From: Planctomycetota bacterium | Lineage (GTDB): Bacteria > Planctomycetota > UBA1135 > GCA-002686595 | Direction: 5' to 3' | Assembly (NCBI GenBank): GCA_020853575.1 | Contig: JADYYP010000016.1 | Location: 1-64,000, forward strand | DNA: 64,000 nucleotides | In this document: one piece after another, positions 43,284 through 52,311 of the stretch | Layout of the letters: each line of letters opens with the position of its first letter | Position numbering within the stretch: the first letter of the stretch is position 1 | Notes under the pieces: generated by a model | What the model was told of the DNA's origin: nothing | The model's database searches: none | The model's input: only the letters and a program-made list of their open reading frames with translations | Position numbers and translations under genes: made by a program

Positions 43284-46200
43284 ATGTACTCACTTGCTCT
43301 CTTGACCCTGGCGGCGGCAGCCCCGCCCCAAGGCTCCATCCCCTATCCGAATCTGACCAACAACCGCAGGGAGGTCGTCAACTTCAACGTCGAGACGGTG
43401 CGCGGCCTGGCCCCGGCCAGCGACGGCACGCTGTACGCGCTCAACACGCACGGCAGCCAAATCGTGCACCACATGGACCTCGGCGCGGCGCCCGAGCAGA
43501 TCTTCCAGACCGTGCTCAACCCGGTCGCCATCGCGCTGTGGGGCAACGATCGCATCCTGGTCGCCGGCGCGGGCACGCACGCGCTCGCGCTGCACGACCG
43601 CACGACGGGCGACATCCTCAATGTGCTCAAGCTGCCTTCGGAGCCCGCGGATTTGGTGATCGACGCGCAACTCGGCGAGGCCTACATCGCCTGCCAAGGC
43701 GCGAACGTCGTGGCGCGCGTGAATCTGACCAGCTTCACGTTGATGAGCTCGATCCCCGTGCCCTCGGAGCGCCCGCGCTTCCTGTGGTTCGACGCTGGCG
43801 ACCCCAACCTCGTCACCGACAACCGCGTGTACGTCGCGCCGTTCCTCTCGGGCAACGGCTCGACCGTGCTCGACAACAGCGGCCAGCGCTCGACCGTGGT
43901 CAGCAGCTACGACATGAACGCGCTTTTCGGCTCGCTGACCTTGCCGGACGAGGATCTGTTCGAGATCAACTCCGCCGCGAACTCGATCCAGCCGGTCAAG
44001 CGTCGCGTCGGCACGATGGTCACGGCCCACGGCCGGCACCCCAACGGCTCCTACTGGGCGCTCAACGTCGACTCGCTCAACGCCGACTCCGCGCGTCAGA
44101 ACGAGCCGGCGTTGCGCGGGAATTTCGTCGTGAACCGGCTGTGGATCGGCTCGGTCGCGGGCGGATCGACGCTCGCGCTGGCGAGCGAGCAACGCGACCT
44201 CGACGGAACGCCGGCGAGCTACTCGGCGGCCAACTCCGTCGCGTTCCCCTTCGGCCTGGCCTTCGAGAACGTCCCTGGCCTGCCCGCCGCGCAGCAGCGC
44301 GCGTTCGTGTGCTCGCCGCTCGACGATTGCGTCGTGATCCTCGACGCCGCCGGCAACAAGCTCGGCCGCGTCAACTTGCCCGCGGGCTCGATCCCGCTCG
44401 ACGTCGAGGTCGACCGCGTGTGGAACGCGTTCCTGTTCGTGCACTGCTGGGGCACCAACAAGCTGATGGTGATCTCCACCGCCAACACGGCCCTGCAGTG
44501 GACCCTGGACCTGGGGCTCGATCCGACGCCCGCGCCGATCCAACGCGGGCGCGAGATCTGGTACGACGGTCACCGCTCGAAGAACGCGCGCGCCTCGTGC
44601 AACTCGTGCCATCCCGGTGGCAAGTCCGACTTCCTCGGCTGGCAGGTCAGCGACGACCCCACGGACCGCAAGGACGTGATGGTCACGCAGTCCCTGCTCG
44701 GCATCGAGGACACGTTCCCCTACCACTGGCGCGGCGAGCGTGCACTGATCGACTTCAATGGGGCGTTCGTCGACCTGCTGGGTCACTCGAGCAAGCTGAG
44801 CGAGGGCCCGGGGAGCGAGTTCGAGGACTTCCAGGCCTTCGTGTTCTCGCTGCAACCGCACGCCAATCCGCGCGAGCCGCTGGCGCGCGACATCCCCGAC
44901 GTCACGGAGTCCGCTGGTGTTAACGGCACCAACGTCGAGGTCTTCGGCAATCCGGTGCAGGGTGCGAACCTGTTCCAGACCCGCATCGGATTCAACGCCC
45001 AGTCCTGCTCCGAGTGCCACACGACGCGCACCGGCTCGAATGGCGACTTCATCAATGAGGTGGCCACCGACATCCCGTCGGCGCAAGTGTTCGAGGTCGC
45101 GCACTTGCGCGAGCTCACGCACAAGGACCAGCCGCTGGCGAACGTCGGCTTCCCGGCTCTGCCGATCCTGCGTTCGCGCACGGGCTTCGGCACGGCGCAC
45201 AGTGGCCTGACGCGCAACGTGGTCGGGTTCGTGTTGGCTGGCGGGTCGTTCAACCTGAACACCAAGGAGTCCGCGCACGTCGCCACGTTCGTGCGGCGCT
45301 TCGATCAGGGCATCGCTCCGGCCGCGCACCACGCGGTGTTGCTCAACAACGCCAACCTGGCGCAGATCGACGTCGACCTGCGCGAGCAAGCGGGCGCGGT
45401 GAAGCACTGGATCGACTTGGTGGCCTTCGGCACGTTCCGCCATCCGACGACGAATGCCCCGATGAGCGGGCGCTTCATGTTCACCAACACGCAGTACTCG
45501 CCGGTCCCGCCGACGATGTTCCTGCAGTGCAACGACGACACGGCCTCGATGACGCTGCCGACGCTGCTCGCGCAGGTCAACGCCGGCAATGCGCGCATCG
45601 TGTTCCTGGGAGTGCCTCCGGGAAGCGGCTGGCGCTTCGCGATCGACCCCGACAACGACAAGTTGAGCGACTTCAACGAGGGCGTGTTCGGCACCAACCC
45701 GTGGGTGCAAGACAGCGACGGAGACGGTGATCCGGACGGCTATGAGATCAACAACGGCGGAGATCCGCTCGACGCGGCGCTGCGCGCGTCCGATTCGTTC
45801 GCTCCGACGCTCCAGGGTCAGATCGACTTCATCAACGCTTCGCTGGTGAAGTTCCACGTGCAGTCCAACGAGGACGTGAAGCTGAGCTCGTCGATCCAGA
45901 CCGCCACGACTTCACCGACGCTCAACGCCAATCCGGTGTTCGCGCGTCGCCACACCTACGTCGTGCAGGGCCTCGTGCCTTCGACGCCCTCGCGGTCGCC
46001 GAATGGTGCGATGCAGATCGCCAACATCGGCAAGATCTACGCGGACGATCGCTCGGGCAACCAGACCACCTACGCGTTCTCGTTGTTCGCCGCCGACATG
46101 CTGCATCCGATGGCGGGCGCGCTCCCGGCCGCCGCACCGCAATCGCCGTTGGTCGTGAGCTCGTTCACCGGCTCGAAGAGCTCCGGTGGCGGCTCGATGA

Positions 46201-46652
46201 CCGTCGGCGCCACGGTGAGGATGGAGCAGCGCTTCTTCGACGCGGCCGGCGTCAATGCCGCCGCGGTCCAAGGCACGCAGGCCCTGTTCCAGGTGCTGCG
46301 TGAGACGGGCGTCGGCACGAACATGTACGTCATCGACCCCAACGTCACCGTGGTCACCGGCACGAGCTTGAGCGCGATCAAGCTCACCAATGCCGCTGGC
46401 GTGTCGCACGCCGTGTCGAGCTCGGAGCTCCCGGGCCCGTTCATCGCGGCACCGCTGACCGCGGCCAATGGATCGACCTCGTTCGCGTTCACCGTCGCCG
46501 GACTGGCGAACGGCCAGAACGTGCGCGTGCGCTTGATCTCGATCGCGACGCCGGTTGGCGCGGCGCCGGAGTACTCCGAGGAGACCTTTGGCCGCGTGTT
46601 CCTGCCGGCGAGCGCCCCGGAAGCGCGCGGCATCGAGCTGGCCTATCCCTGA
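43284..46652 (+). CDS. Large secreted beta-propeller/diheme cytochrome protein
   Basis: A 1122-residue secreted protein. A short hydrophobic N-terminus leads into a YVTN-like beta-propeller (about 25-430). A cytochrome region with two CxxCH motifs (CNSCH about 439, CSECH about 575) and GREIWYDGHRSKNARASCNSCHPGGK resembles diheme peroxidase/MauG-type modules. A calcium-type thrombospondin type 3 stretch follows (DPDNDKLSDFNEG ... DSDGDGDPDGYE, about 790-830). The last 270 residues form beta-rich domains. The combination suggests a surface electron-transfer or oxidising protein. The start ATG is weakly supported because the signal peptide is short. Confidence 0.8.
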   Translation: MYSLALLTLAAAAPPQGSIPYPNLTNNRREVVNFNVETVRGLAPASDGTLYALNTHGSQIVHHMDLGAAPEQIFQTVLNPVAIALWGNDRILVAGAGTHALALHDRTTGDILNVLKLPSEPADLVIDAQLGEAYIACQGANVVARVNLTSFTLMSSIPVPSERPRFLWFDAGDPNLVTDNRVYVAPFLSGNGSTVLDNSGQRSTVVSSYDMNALFGSLTLPDEDLFEINSAANSIQPVKRRVGTMVTAHGRHPNGSYWALNVDSLNADSARQNEPALRGNFVVNRLWIGSVAGGSTLALASEQRDLDGTPASYSAANSVAFPFGLAFENVPGLPAAQQRAFVCSPLDDCVVILDAAGNKLGRVNLPAGSIPLDVEVDRVWNAFLFVHCWGTNKLMVISTANTALQWTLDLGLDPTPAPIQRGREIWYDGHRSKNARASCNSCHPGGKSDFLGWQVSDDPTDRKDVMVTQSLLGIEDTFPYHWRGERALIDFNGAFVDLLGHSSKLSEGPGSEFEDFQAFVFSLQPHANPREPLARDIPDVTESAGVNGTNVEVFGNPVQGANLFQTRIGFNAQSCSECHTTRTGSNGDFINEVATDIPSAQVFEVAHLRELTHKDQPLANVGFPALPILRSRTGFGTAHSGLTRNVVGFVLAGGSFNLNTKESAHVATFVRRFDQGIAPAAHHAVLLNNANLAQIDVDLREQAGAVKHWIDLVAFGTFRHPTTNAPMSGRFMFTNTQYSPVPPTMFLQCNDDTASMTLPTLLAQVNAGNARIVFLGVPPGSGWRFAIDPDNDKLSDFNEGVFGTNPWVQDSDGDGDPDGYEINNGGDPLDAALRASDSFAPTLQGQIDFINASLVKFHVQSNEDVKLSSSIQTATTSPTLNANPVFARRHTYVVQGLVPSTPSRSPNGAMQIANIGKIYADDRSGNQTTYAFSLFAADMLHPMAGALPAAAPQSPLVVSSFTGSKSSGGGSMTVGATVRMEQRFFDAAGVNAAAVQGTQALFQVLRETGVGTNMYVIDPNVTVVTGTSLSAIKLTNAAGVSHAVSSSELPGPFIAAPLTAANGSTSFAFTVAGLANGQNVRVRLISIATPVGAAPEYSEETFGRVFLPASAPEARGIELAYP

Positions 46653-46685
46653 CGCGCGGCTCGCAGCGCCGAAGCTGATCGCCGA

Positions 46686-46723
46686 AGCCCTCGCTCGCAC
46701 GGAGAGTCGTGCGGGCGAGGGCT
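46686..46723. terminator. Strong hairpin between convergent genes
   Basis: A 15-bp stem (46686-46700 with 46709-46723, one G-T pair) with loop GGAGAGTC sits 34 bp after the beta-propeller gene and 44 bp before the end of the leftward membrane protein gene. It can serve as a bidirectional terminator. Confidence 0.65.
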
Positions 46724-46766
46724 GTTGCACACGCGGCGGGACGGAGCGGATCGCGAGAGCCCGACG

Positions 46767-47507
46767 TCACGAGCTCGCGTGCGTGTCGGCCTGCGCGGAA
46801 CACGTGGCTTCACGGGCCAGCGAGCGCCGCAAGCGCCACATCCAAGCCGCGACCGCGACACCCCACGCGCCCTGAGCGACGACGACCGCCCCCATCCCGC
46901 GCACGTCGAGCTCGAGCCGCTCGGTGACGAGCGCGATCACCGGCACGACTCCGACGACGAGACCGAACACTCCAACGGCGCGCGCGAGGCCGCGCTGCCC
47001 CACGAGCACGCTCGACCACGCCAACAGGGCCACGGAGAACGCGACGGTTCCGCACTGCGCGAGCGCCTGGTTCAGCGCGTGACTCGCCGCGAGGACGGGT
47101 CGAAGCGCCTCGAGCGTCGCGTCCGACGCGGTGGCACAGCGCTGCGCGAGCTCCGACAACGCGAAGCCGTTGATCACCGCGGCGCCGAGCATGCACACCA
47201 CGCCCAGACCATGCGCGATCGTCGCGGTGCGCACGCGCTCGAGCTCGAAGCCCAGGCAGCGCGACAAGCTCCAATAGCCTTGGAAGACGAGCGCCATCAG
47301 CACGATCAGACCGCCATGCACGGTGCGCGACACGCCCGCGAACTGCGCGATCTCCTGCAGCATCGCGCGCAGGTCCGGCGAATGCGCCGACGGGTGGTGC
47401 GACATCGCTACCACGGAGAGCACGCTGCCGACGCCGATCAGCGCACAGGCAGACAGGGCGGGTCGACGCAAGTTCGGTGTGAGCGCGGCGCGTTCGGTGG
47501 TGGTCAT
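46767..47507 (-). CDS. Six-helix membrane protein controlled by divergent TetR
   Basis: A 246-residue membrane protein with about six TM segments. No family was recognised with confidence. The ATG at 47505-47507 has AGGAGA upstream. The gene diverges from a TetR repressor gene across a 101-bp gap holding a palindrome, the usual layout for a TetR-controlled transporter or membrane target. Confidence 0.7.
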   Translation of the reverse strand: MTTTERAALTPNLRRPALSACALIGVGSVLSVVAMSHHPSAHSPDLRAMLQEIAQFAGVSRTVHGGLIVLMALVFQGYWSLSRCLGFELERVRTATIAHGLGVVCMLGAAVINGFALSELAQRCATASDATLEALRPVLAASHALNQALAQCGTVAFSVALLAWSSVLVGQRGLARAVGVFGLVVGVVPVIALVTERLELDVRGMGAVVVAQGAWGVAVAAWMWRLRRSLAREATCSAQADTHASS

Positions 47508-47524
47508 CTCGTTCTCCTCGTAGT

Positions 47525-47534
47525 CTCGTACGAG
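47525..47534. promoter_or_regulatory. Palindromic TetR operator candidate
   Basis: CTCGTACGAG is a perfect 10-bp palindrome, flanked by CGTAG (47519-47523) and CTACG (47539-47543). It lies between the divergent membrane protein and TetR genes, 18 bp from the membrane protein start, where a TetR dimer would block transcription. Confidence 0.55.
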
Positions 47535-47608
47535 CACGCTACGCCCGCGCGCTCGCGATGCGAGAGACAGCGCGCCGTGCGCGAACGCTCCCGAACGAAC
47601 CCGCTCGA

Positions 47609-48196
47609 ATGTCCGAGAACACGCGACAACCCCCGAGCACCGGCGATCTCGACCGCCGCGTGCGCCGCACCCAGGCGCTGCTCAACGCGGCCTTCGTCGA
47701 GTTGTTCCACGAGCAGCGCTACGACGAGATCCGCGTGCGCGACATCCTGGAGCGTGCCGCGGTCGGCCGCGCGACTTTCTACGAGCACTTCCGCGGCAAG
47801 GACGAGCTCCTGATCCACAGCATGGCGCCGTTCTTCGCGATCTTGACGGACTGCGCCTTCGAGACCGCGGATCCAGCGGCTCTCGGGCGGCTCCTCGAGC
47901 ACTTCCGCGCCAACGCCGCCGCCGCGCGCAGCATGTTCGCGGGCCCGAACTCGGGCCAGCTCCTGCCGCTGGTCGTGCGGCGGCTCGGAGCGCTGATCGA
48001 GCGGCGCCTCGAGGCGTGCGACGACGCTCGATCGACGTCCGAGCAGCTCCCGCGACGCCTGCTGGCGCTGCAGATCGCCGAGGCCCAGTTCGCGTTGATC
48101 CGAGCCTGGCTCCTCGATGCGCAGCCGTGCGCGACAGAGCTCGTCGGAGCCGCGTTGATCCGGACTTCGCGCGCGTTGGTCGCGACGGCGACGTGA
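47609..48196 (+). CDS. TetR/AcrR-family transcriptional regulator
   Basis: A 195-residue regulator. The N-terminal HTH (about 18-65; LLNAAFVELFHEQRYDEIRVRDILERAAVGRATFYEHFRGKDELL region) is typical of TetR, with ATFYEHF in the recognition helix. The C-terminal ligand-binding half is variable. The ATG at 47609 is in the usual place. It should control the divergent membrane protein gene and itself through the 47525-47534 palindrome. Confidence 0.88.
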   Translation: MSENTRQPPSTGDLDRRVRRTQALLNAAFVELFHEQRYDEIRVRDILERAAVGRATFYEHFRGKDELLIHSMAPFFAILTDCAFETADPAALGRLLEHFRANAAAARSMFAGPNSGQLLPLVVRRLGALIERRLEACDDARSTSEQLPRRLLALQIAEAQFALIRAWLLDAQPCATELVGAALIRTSRALVATAT

Positions 48197-48232
48197 GCGC
48201 GGAGTCCGCGCCGCTTCTCGGCGTGCGTCGCG

Positions 48233-50065
48233 TCAGCTGCTGGCGACCACGCGCGACGGCGAGCTGCGGCCAAGCGTCGTGAACAGCTCGTCGAAGTCGA
48301 ACGGCTTGTGCAGCAACGGTCGGCGGCAGTGGCGTGCGAACTGCACGACCTCCGGGGACGCCAGATCGCCCGAGGCGAACACGACGCGCGCCAGCGCGGC
48401 CGGGTCCTCGCGCTCCAAGCGCTCGAACAGCCCGATGCCACCCAGTCCGGGCATGCGCAGATCGCACAGGACGACGTCCGCCCCGTCGAAGCGCTCGCGC
48501 TGCGCCAGTGCCGCCTCGACGGACTCGGCCTCGCGCACCTTCCAACCGCGGCGTTCCGCATGGAGGCGCACCACGGAGCGCACGCTCTCGTCGTCGTCGA
48601 TGACGAACAAGCTGCGCACGACCGAGAGCTGTGGCGTGGGTTCGCGCTGCGCGAGGCCGACATCGGTCGCGGGTGGGATCACGACGCGGAAGCACGCGCC
48701 GACTCGTTTGGGCCCATCTTCGATCAGGATCGTCCCACCGTGGCCGCGAACGACCGCGTGAGCGATCGACAGGCCCAGACCGGTGCCCTTGCCAGGCTCC
48801 TTGGTCGTGAAGAACGGCTCGAACAAGCGTGCGCGCAAGTCCGACGGAACCCCGGGCCCCTGGTCGGTCACGGTGAGCTCGACCCCGCGCGCCGTCGCGC
48901 TCGCCGCGATCGTCACGCGCCCGCTGTGCGGCGTGACGTGCAGGGCATTGACGATCAAGTTCGTCAGCACCTGCTCCATGCCGATGCGATCGACGTGCAT
49001 GCGCAGGCCGCCCATGGGCTCGATCACCAACCTGCGCTCGGCGGCGAGGTCCGGCCCCAGGCCGCGCACCACGCGTTCGACGAGCTCTTGCACCTCCAGC
49101 TCCCTGCGGGGATGCACCGCCGGCCCGGCGAGTGCGGACAGGCTGCGCACGATGCCGCGACAGCGCTCGGCCTGCTCGCCGACGATCCTCGCGGCTTGCT
49201 CCGACGATGCGCCGTGAGAGAGCTCGTCCGCGTAGCCCAGGATCACGGTCAGCGGGTTGTTCAGCTCGTGCGCCACTCCGGAGACCAGGGTGCCGAGCGC
49301 GCGCAGGCGATCGTCGCGCTCCAACGTGCGACGCAGCTGCTCGCGCTCCTGCTCGGCCAACAGCACGCGCCGATGGTCCTCGTGCATCACGCTGATGATC
49401 AAACCCGACCCGAGCAGGATCTGGACCGCGAGATCGATGAACGAGTTGAGCGCCAGCAACTTCGACATGCCCGGCAGAAAGTCGCTGGTCAGCGCGGAAA
49501 CGCCATGCACGGTCCAGCTCGCCGCCAGCCCGATCAAGGCCCAGCGCACGACGCGCCAACCCGAGTGGTCGGAGCGCGAGCGCGCGAGCGTGCGCAAAGC
49601 CCAGAGCGCGGCGCCGACGATCACGGGCGCCTGCAGTGCGAGCAGCGGAGTCACGCTGTCGATGAAGAACGCAGGCACCGCCATCACGAGCAACAGCGGG
49701 CGCCAGGCGAGCGCGAGCGAGGCCGGTGGCGTGCGCCCCGCGAGCAGATGCGCTCCCCGCAAGAGCTGCACGGCGAATACACCCTTGAGCGCCTGGTACG
49801 TGGCGTAGCTCAGCATCGCCGGCCAGCCGCCGTCGACCCAGAACGAGCGCGGCTCCGCGACATCGAAGGCCTGGAAGAAGCGCACGCTGACGATGGTCAG
49901 CGAGGCCGACAGCGCGATGAACGCGAAGTAGAACGCGTCGAACGCCTGCGACATCGTGCCGCGCTTGCGCAGCGAAGCGAAAATCGCGACGAAAACCCAG
50001 GCCACGAAGGTCTGCACCATCAACCCGAGCAGGGCGATGAAATCGATGCGCTGGAGGAGGAACAT
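48233..50065 (-). CDS. Hybrid histidine kinase with C-terminal receiver domain
   Basis: A 610-residue sensor. About seven TM helices (5-225) form a membrane sensor, followed by a coiled-coil, a HisKA domain with phospho-acceptor His266 ([13 protein letters not shown]), and a HATPase domain ([32 protein letters not shown]). A receiver domain follows with Asp535 in [10 protein letters not shown]. An output protein is not adjacent, so phosphotransfer may stay internal or go to an orphan regulator. The ATG at 50063-50065 is chosen; GTG codons upstream are possible. It is convergent with the TetR gene. Confidence 0.85.
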   Translation of the reverse strand: MFLLQRIDFIALLGLMVQTFVAWVFVAIFASLRKRGTMSQAFDAFYFAFIALSASLTIVSVRFFQAFDVAEPRSFWVDGGWPAMLSYATYQALKGVFAVQLLRGAHLLAGRTPPASLALAWRPLLLVMAVPAFFIDSVTPLLALQAPVIVGAALWALRTLARSRSDHSGWRVVRWALIGLAASWTVHGVSALTSDFLPGMSKLLALNSFIDLAVQILLGSGLIISVMHEDHRRVLLAEQEREQLRRTLERDDRLRALGTLVSGVAHELNNPLTVILGYADELSHGASSEQAARIVGEQAERCRGIVRSLSALAGPAVHPRRELEVQELVERVVRGLGPDLAAERRLVIEPMGGLRMHVDRIGMEQVLTNLIVNALHVTPHSGRVTIAASATARGVELTVTDQGPGVPSDLRARLFEPFFTTKEPGKGTGLGLSIAHAVVRGHGGTILIEDGPKRVGACFRVVIPPATDVGLAQREPTPQLSVVRSLFVIDDDESVRSVVRLHAERRGWKVREAESVEAALAQRERFDGADVVLCDLRMPGLGGIGLFERLEREDPAALARVVFASGDLASPEVVQFARHCRRPLLHKPFDFDELFTTLGRSSPSRVVASS

Positions 50066-50432
50066 CGAGGCCACTGCGAGCCTAACCAACACGTTCGACT
50101 CCCGCGCTGGTCGTGGCCCACAAGACCGATGGATCCCCCAAGGGCGCGGGTCCGGCGAGCACTCGGGAGAGGGCTCCGTGGCCCCGGGTGGCATGCCTGC
50201 GCACCCGGCTGGGCGTGTCCGGTGGCCCCTTGTTTCCTGGAACTCCGGCCGGGCGCTCCGACACACACGCTCAGCCGCTCCCACGGTCCTGGCTGTCTTC
50301 CCCGGCCAAGTACGCGCCTATCTAAAAACCGCTCCTCGTGCGAGGCCGCGCTCCGCACGCCGCTCTTCCATGGCCAAAGCCCGCCCACTCGACCTGGCGC
50401 CGCGAGGGCGCCCCAAGCTCAAGCTCGCACCC
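50066..50432. other. Intergenic stretch without a supported gene
   Basis: This gap lies between the divergent hybrid-kinase and HEXXH-protein genes. Frames here are Arg/Pro-rich and unconvincing. An ATG at 50370 is in frame with the next gene. Promoters for both directions should lie here, but no clear elements were identified. Confidence 0.5.
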
Positions 50433-51050
50433 ATGCAGTTCGACCCCTGTCGTTGGTCACTTCGTCTCGTTCCTTGGCTCGTGGCGGGCCTGTTCAGCGC
50501 CAGCCTGGCGTCGGCCCAAGCGCTTCCGGACGTCGGAGACGACGCGCTGGAGAACCTCCCGATCCCCGTCGAGCTCGACCCGCTGAACGGTCCGGCGCTC
50601 GCGCAGGCCGTGGCCGAGGGAAGAACTGGCCTGGTCGAGTTCCACGATCCGGACAATTTCGGCGCCCACGACTTCAACACGGTCGCGCTGAGCCCCGAAT
50701 TCGGTAACACCGTCATGGCCATCGCGCTGCTGCACGAGTGGAAGCACGTCAAGGAATGCGGTGTCGGCCTCAGCCACGGTGGCGTCGCGGACTCTCCGCC
50801 GCAATCCGACCCCTGCGCGGCCTGCGGCCACGTGCTCGAGACCGCCGCTTCCTGGACCGTGCTCACGCTCGCCACGTGCTCGCCGCCGTGCCCTTGGCCG
50901 CTCGACATCAAGGCCTGCGAAGCGCGGGACAAGTTCCGACAGGCAGCCAAGAAACAGTGGGAGCGCTGCAAGAAGTCCGCGTGCACGAGCAAGCCGACGT
51001 GGGGTGCCCTCGCGAGTTGGAGTCTCGAATGCTACTGCTGCACGCTGTGA
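50433..51050 (+). CDS. Secreted cysteine-rich protein with HEXXH motif
   Basis: A 205-residue secreted protein. The signal peptide (about 1-29, ending LASAQ) is followed by a domain with HEWKH (residues 101-105), a zincin HEXXH motif inside IALLHEWKHVKECG. Eleven cysteines follow it, including CAACGH, CSPPC and the terminal CYCC. This may be a small extracellular metalloprotease held by disulfides. Glu136 (HVLETAA) is a possible third ligand, but unproven. An ATG at 50370 would add 21 residues; the nearer ATG gives a cleaner signal peptide. It has a partner 14 bp downstream. Confidence 0.7.
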   Translation: MQFDPCRWSLRLVPWLVAGLFSASLASAQALPDVGDDALENLPIPVELDPLNGPALAQAVAEGRTGLVEFHDPDNFGAHDFNTVALSPEFGNTVMAIALLHEWKHVKECGVGLSHGGVADSPPQSDPCAACGHVLETAASWTVLTLATCSPPCPWPLDIKACEARDKFRQAAKKQWERCKKSACTSKPTWGALASWSLECYCCTL

Positions 51051-51064
51051 GGGAGACGACACCC

Positions 51065-51937
51065 ATGCATCGACTCGATCCGCGCAGATTCGTCCGCACC
51101 GCGTGGAGTCTCGTGTGGCTCGTCACCGCGATCGCATCGAGTGCACACTTGGCGCTTTGCGCTCCTCAAATTCACTCCGGCGTGCCGCCGGTCGAGGTGC
51201 AGTCCACCAGCGGCATGTCGTACTTCCAGCCGAGCGCTCAGTTTCGGGCGACACTGATGATCGATTGCGAGGGCAAAGCCCTCACGCTGCATTGGCGCTA
51301 CGCGCCAAATGGTGACTTCGCCAACCCCGTGGCGGCGACGAAGCAGGTGATTGCGGTCGGATACTGGCCCACGGTCGCCGAAGTCGTGTCTTCGACGACG
51401 GTGCTCATCGCGGGCAAGGAGCGCAGCGGCGACACGCGCCTCGAGCGCTGGATCGTCGTTCCGCCCCTGGTGGTCGAACCCGTCGGCGGCGGCGCGACGG
51501 CGCTCGGCGTGCAGCCCGTGGGAGACATCGAGGTTCTGTACGACGCGTCCGTCGCGGGAAAAGACATGATCAAGGTCATGCACCGCGTGCGCGGCAAGCC
51601 GAGCTCGGCGCTCGTGCAATTCGCCGACTCGAATGTGCTCTACGAGTTGGATTGGAACGCGGCCCCCTTCGCTCTCACGCAACTCCTGACGCCGGCGACC
51701 GAGCCCGCTCTGTCGAACGAATACGATTACTTCTTCGCCGGCGACCACGTCACCAATGGCTATGTCTATGTGTTCGCGGACTTCGATGCGCACTTCGCCA
51801 GCCCAGCGCTCGTGCTGATCGATGCAAATCGCGATGGGACGATCGACGCTCGTCAGACCTACACATTCGCGCAGTATCGCGCGGCGGCACTCGACGCGCG
51901 CCTGAGCTACGTCGAGCTGCGCGGCGTCGCTCCGTAG
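51065..51937 (+). CDS. Secreted partner of the HEXXH protein
   Basis: A 290-residue protein. The hydrophobic segment (about 12-33, ending LALCAP) is a signal peptide. The mature part is beta-rich, with VEVQSTSGMSYFQP near the start and a calcium-like loop LIDANRDGTIDARQ near residue 260. No family was recognised. It starts 14 bp after the HEXXH gene, so the two form an operon; a substrate, inhibitor or chaperone role is possible but not shown. Confidence 0.7.
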   Translation: MHRLDPRRFVRTAWSLVWLVTAIASSAHLALCAPQIHSGVPPVEVQSTSGMSYFQPSAQFRATLMIDCEGKALTLHWRYAPNGDFANPVAATKQVIAVGYWPTVAEVVSSTTVLIAGKERSGDTRLERWIVVPPLVVEPVGGGATALGVQPVGDIEVLYDASVAGKDMIKVMHRVRGKPSSALVQFADSNVLYELDWNAAPFALTQLLTPATEPALSNEYDYFFAGDHVTNGYVYVFADFDAHFASPALVLIDANRDGTIDARQTYTFAQYRAAALDARLSYVELRGVAP

Positions 51938-52025
51938 TCACCCAGCCGGCGCCACGCATGCAAACGGCACATCCATCCGGTGTCGATCGATCCGGCATGT
52001 CGAGCGGAGCACGCGAACCCCTGGG

Positions 52026-52097
52026 GCCCTACGGCGCGAGCGTGAAGTGCAGTCCGTCCGAGAGCATGGTCGTCTTCGGGCTCGGCGGATCGCGGAA
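52026..52097. repeat. 72-bp direct repeat, copy 1 (relic of a gene 3' end)
   Basis: Identical over 72 bp to 52240-52311, the last codons and stop of the secreted protein gene. Read leftward it still encodes the C-terminal tail FRDPPSPKTTMLSDGLHFTLAP with its stop. No upstream domain frame continues from it, so it is a detached gene end from a duplication or a collapsed paralogue. Confidence 0.85.
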
Positions 52098-52107
52098 GTA
52101 AGCCCGC

Positions 52108-52168
52108 CCTTCCGACGCGCTTTTCCGGCGCGACGGAAGGACGCAACGACGCCTTGGCGTCGTTGCGT
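52108..52168. terminator. Tandem hairpins between repeat copies
   Basis: Two hairpins stand back to back. CCTTCCGACGCG (52108-52119) pairs with CGCGACGGAAGG (52129-52140) with one mismatch and a 9-nt loop. ACGCAACGACGCC (52141-52153) pairs perfectly with GGCGTCGTTGCGT (52156-52168) across a 2-nt loop. They are downstream of the leftward gene ending at 52243 and would be strong terminators or extrusion-prone sites. Confidence 0.65.
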
Positions 52169-52239
52169 AGGGACGCTCCCGAGGCCGCGCTGCGGCGCGG
52201 CCGCTGGCTGAAGCGTGGAGCGATCCGCCTCGGCCGTGC

Positions 52240-52311
52240 GCCCTACGGCGCGAGCGTGAAGTGCAGTCCGTCCGAGAGCATGGTCGTCTTCGGGCTCGGC
52301 GGATCGCGGAA
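52240..52311. repeat. 72-bp direct repeat, copy 2 (3' end of intact gene)
   Basis: This copy overlaps the C-terminal codons and stop of the gene at 52243-53352. It is 214 bp from copy 1, with the tandem hairpins between. Confidence 0.85.
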
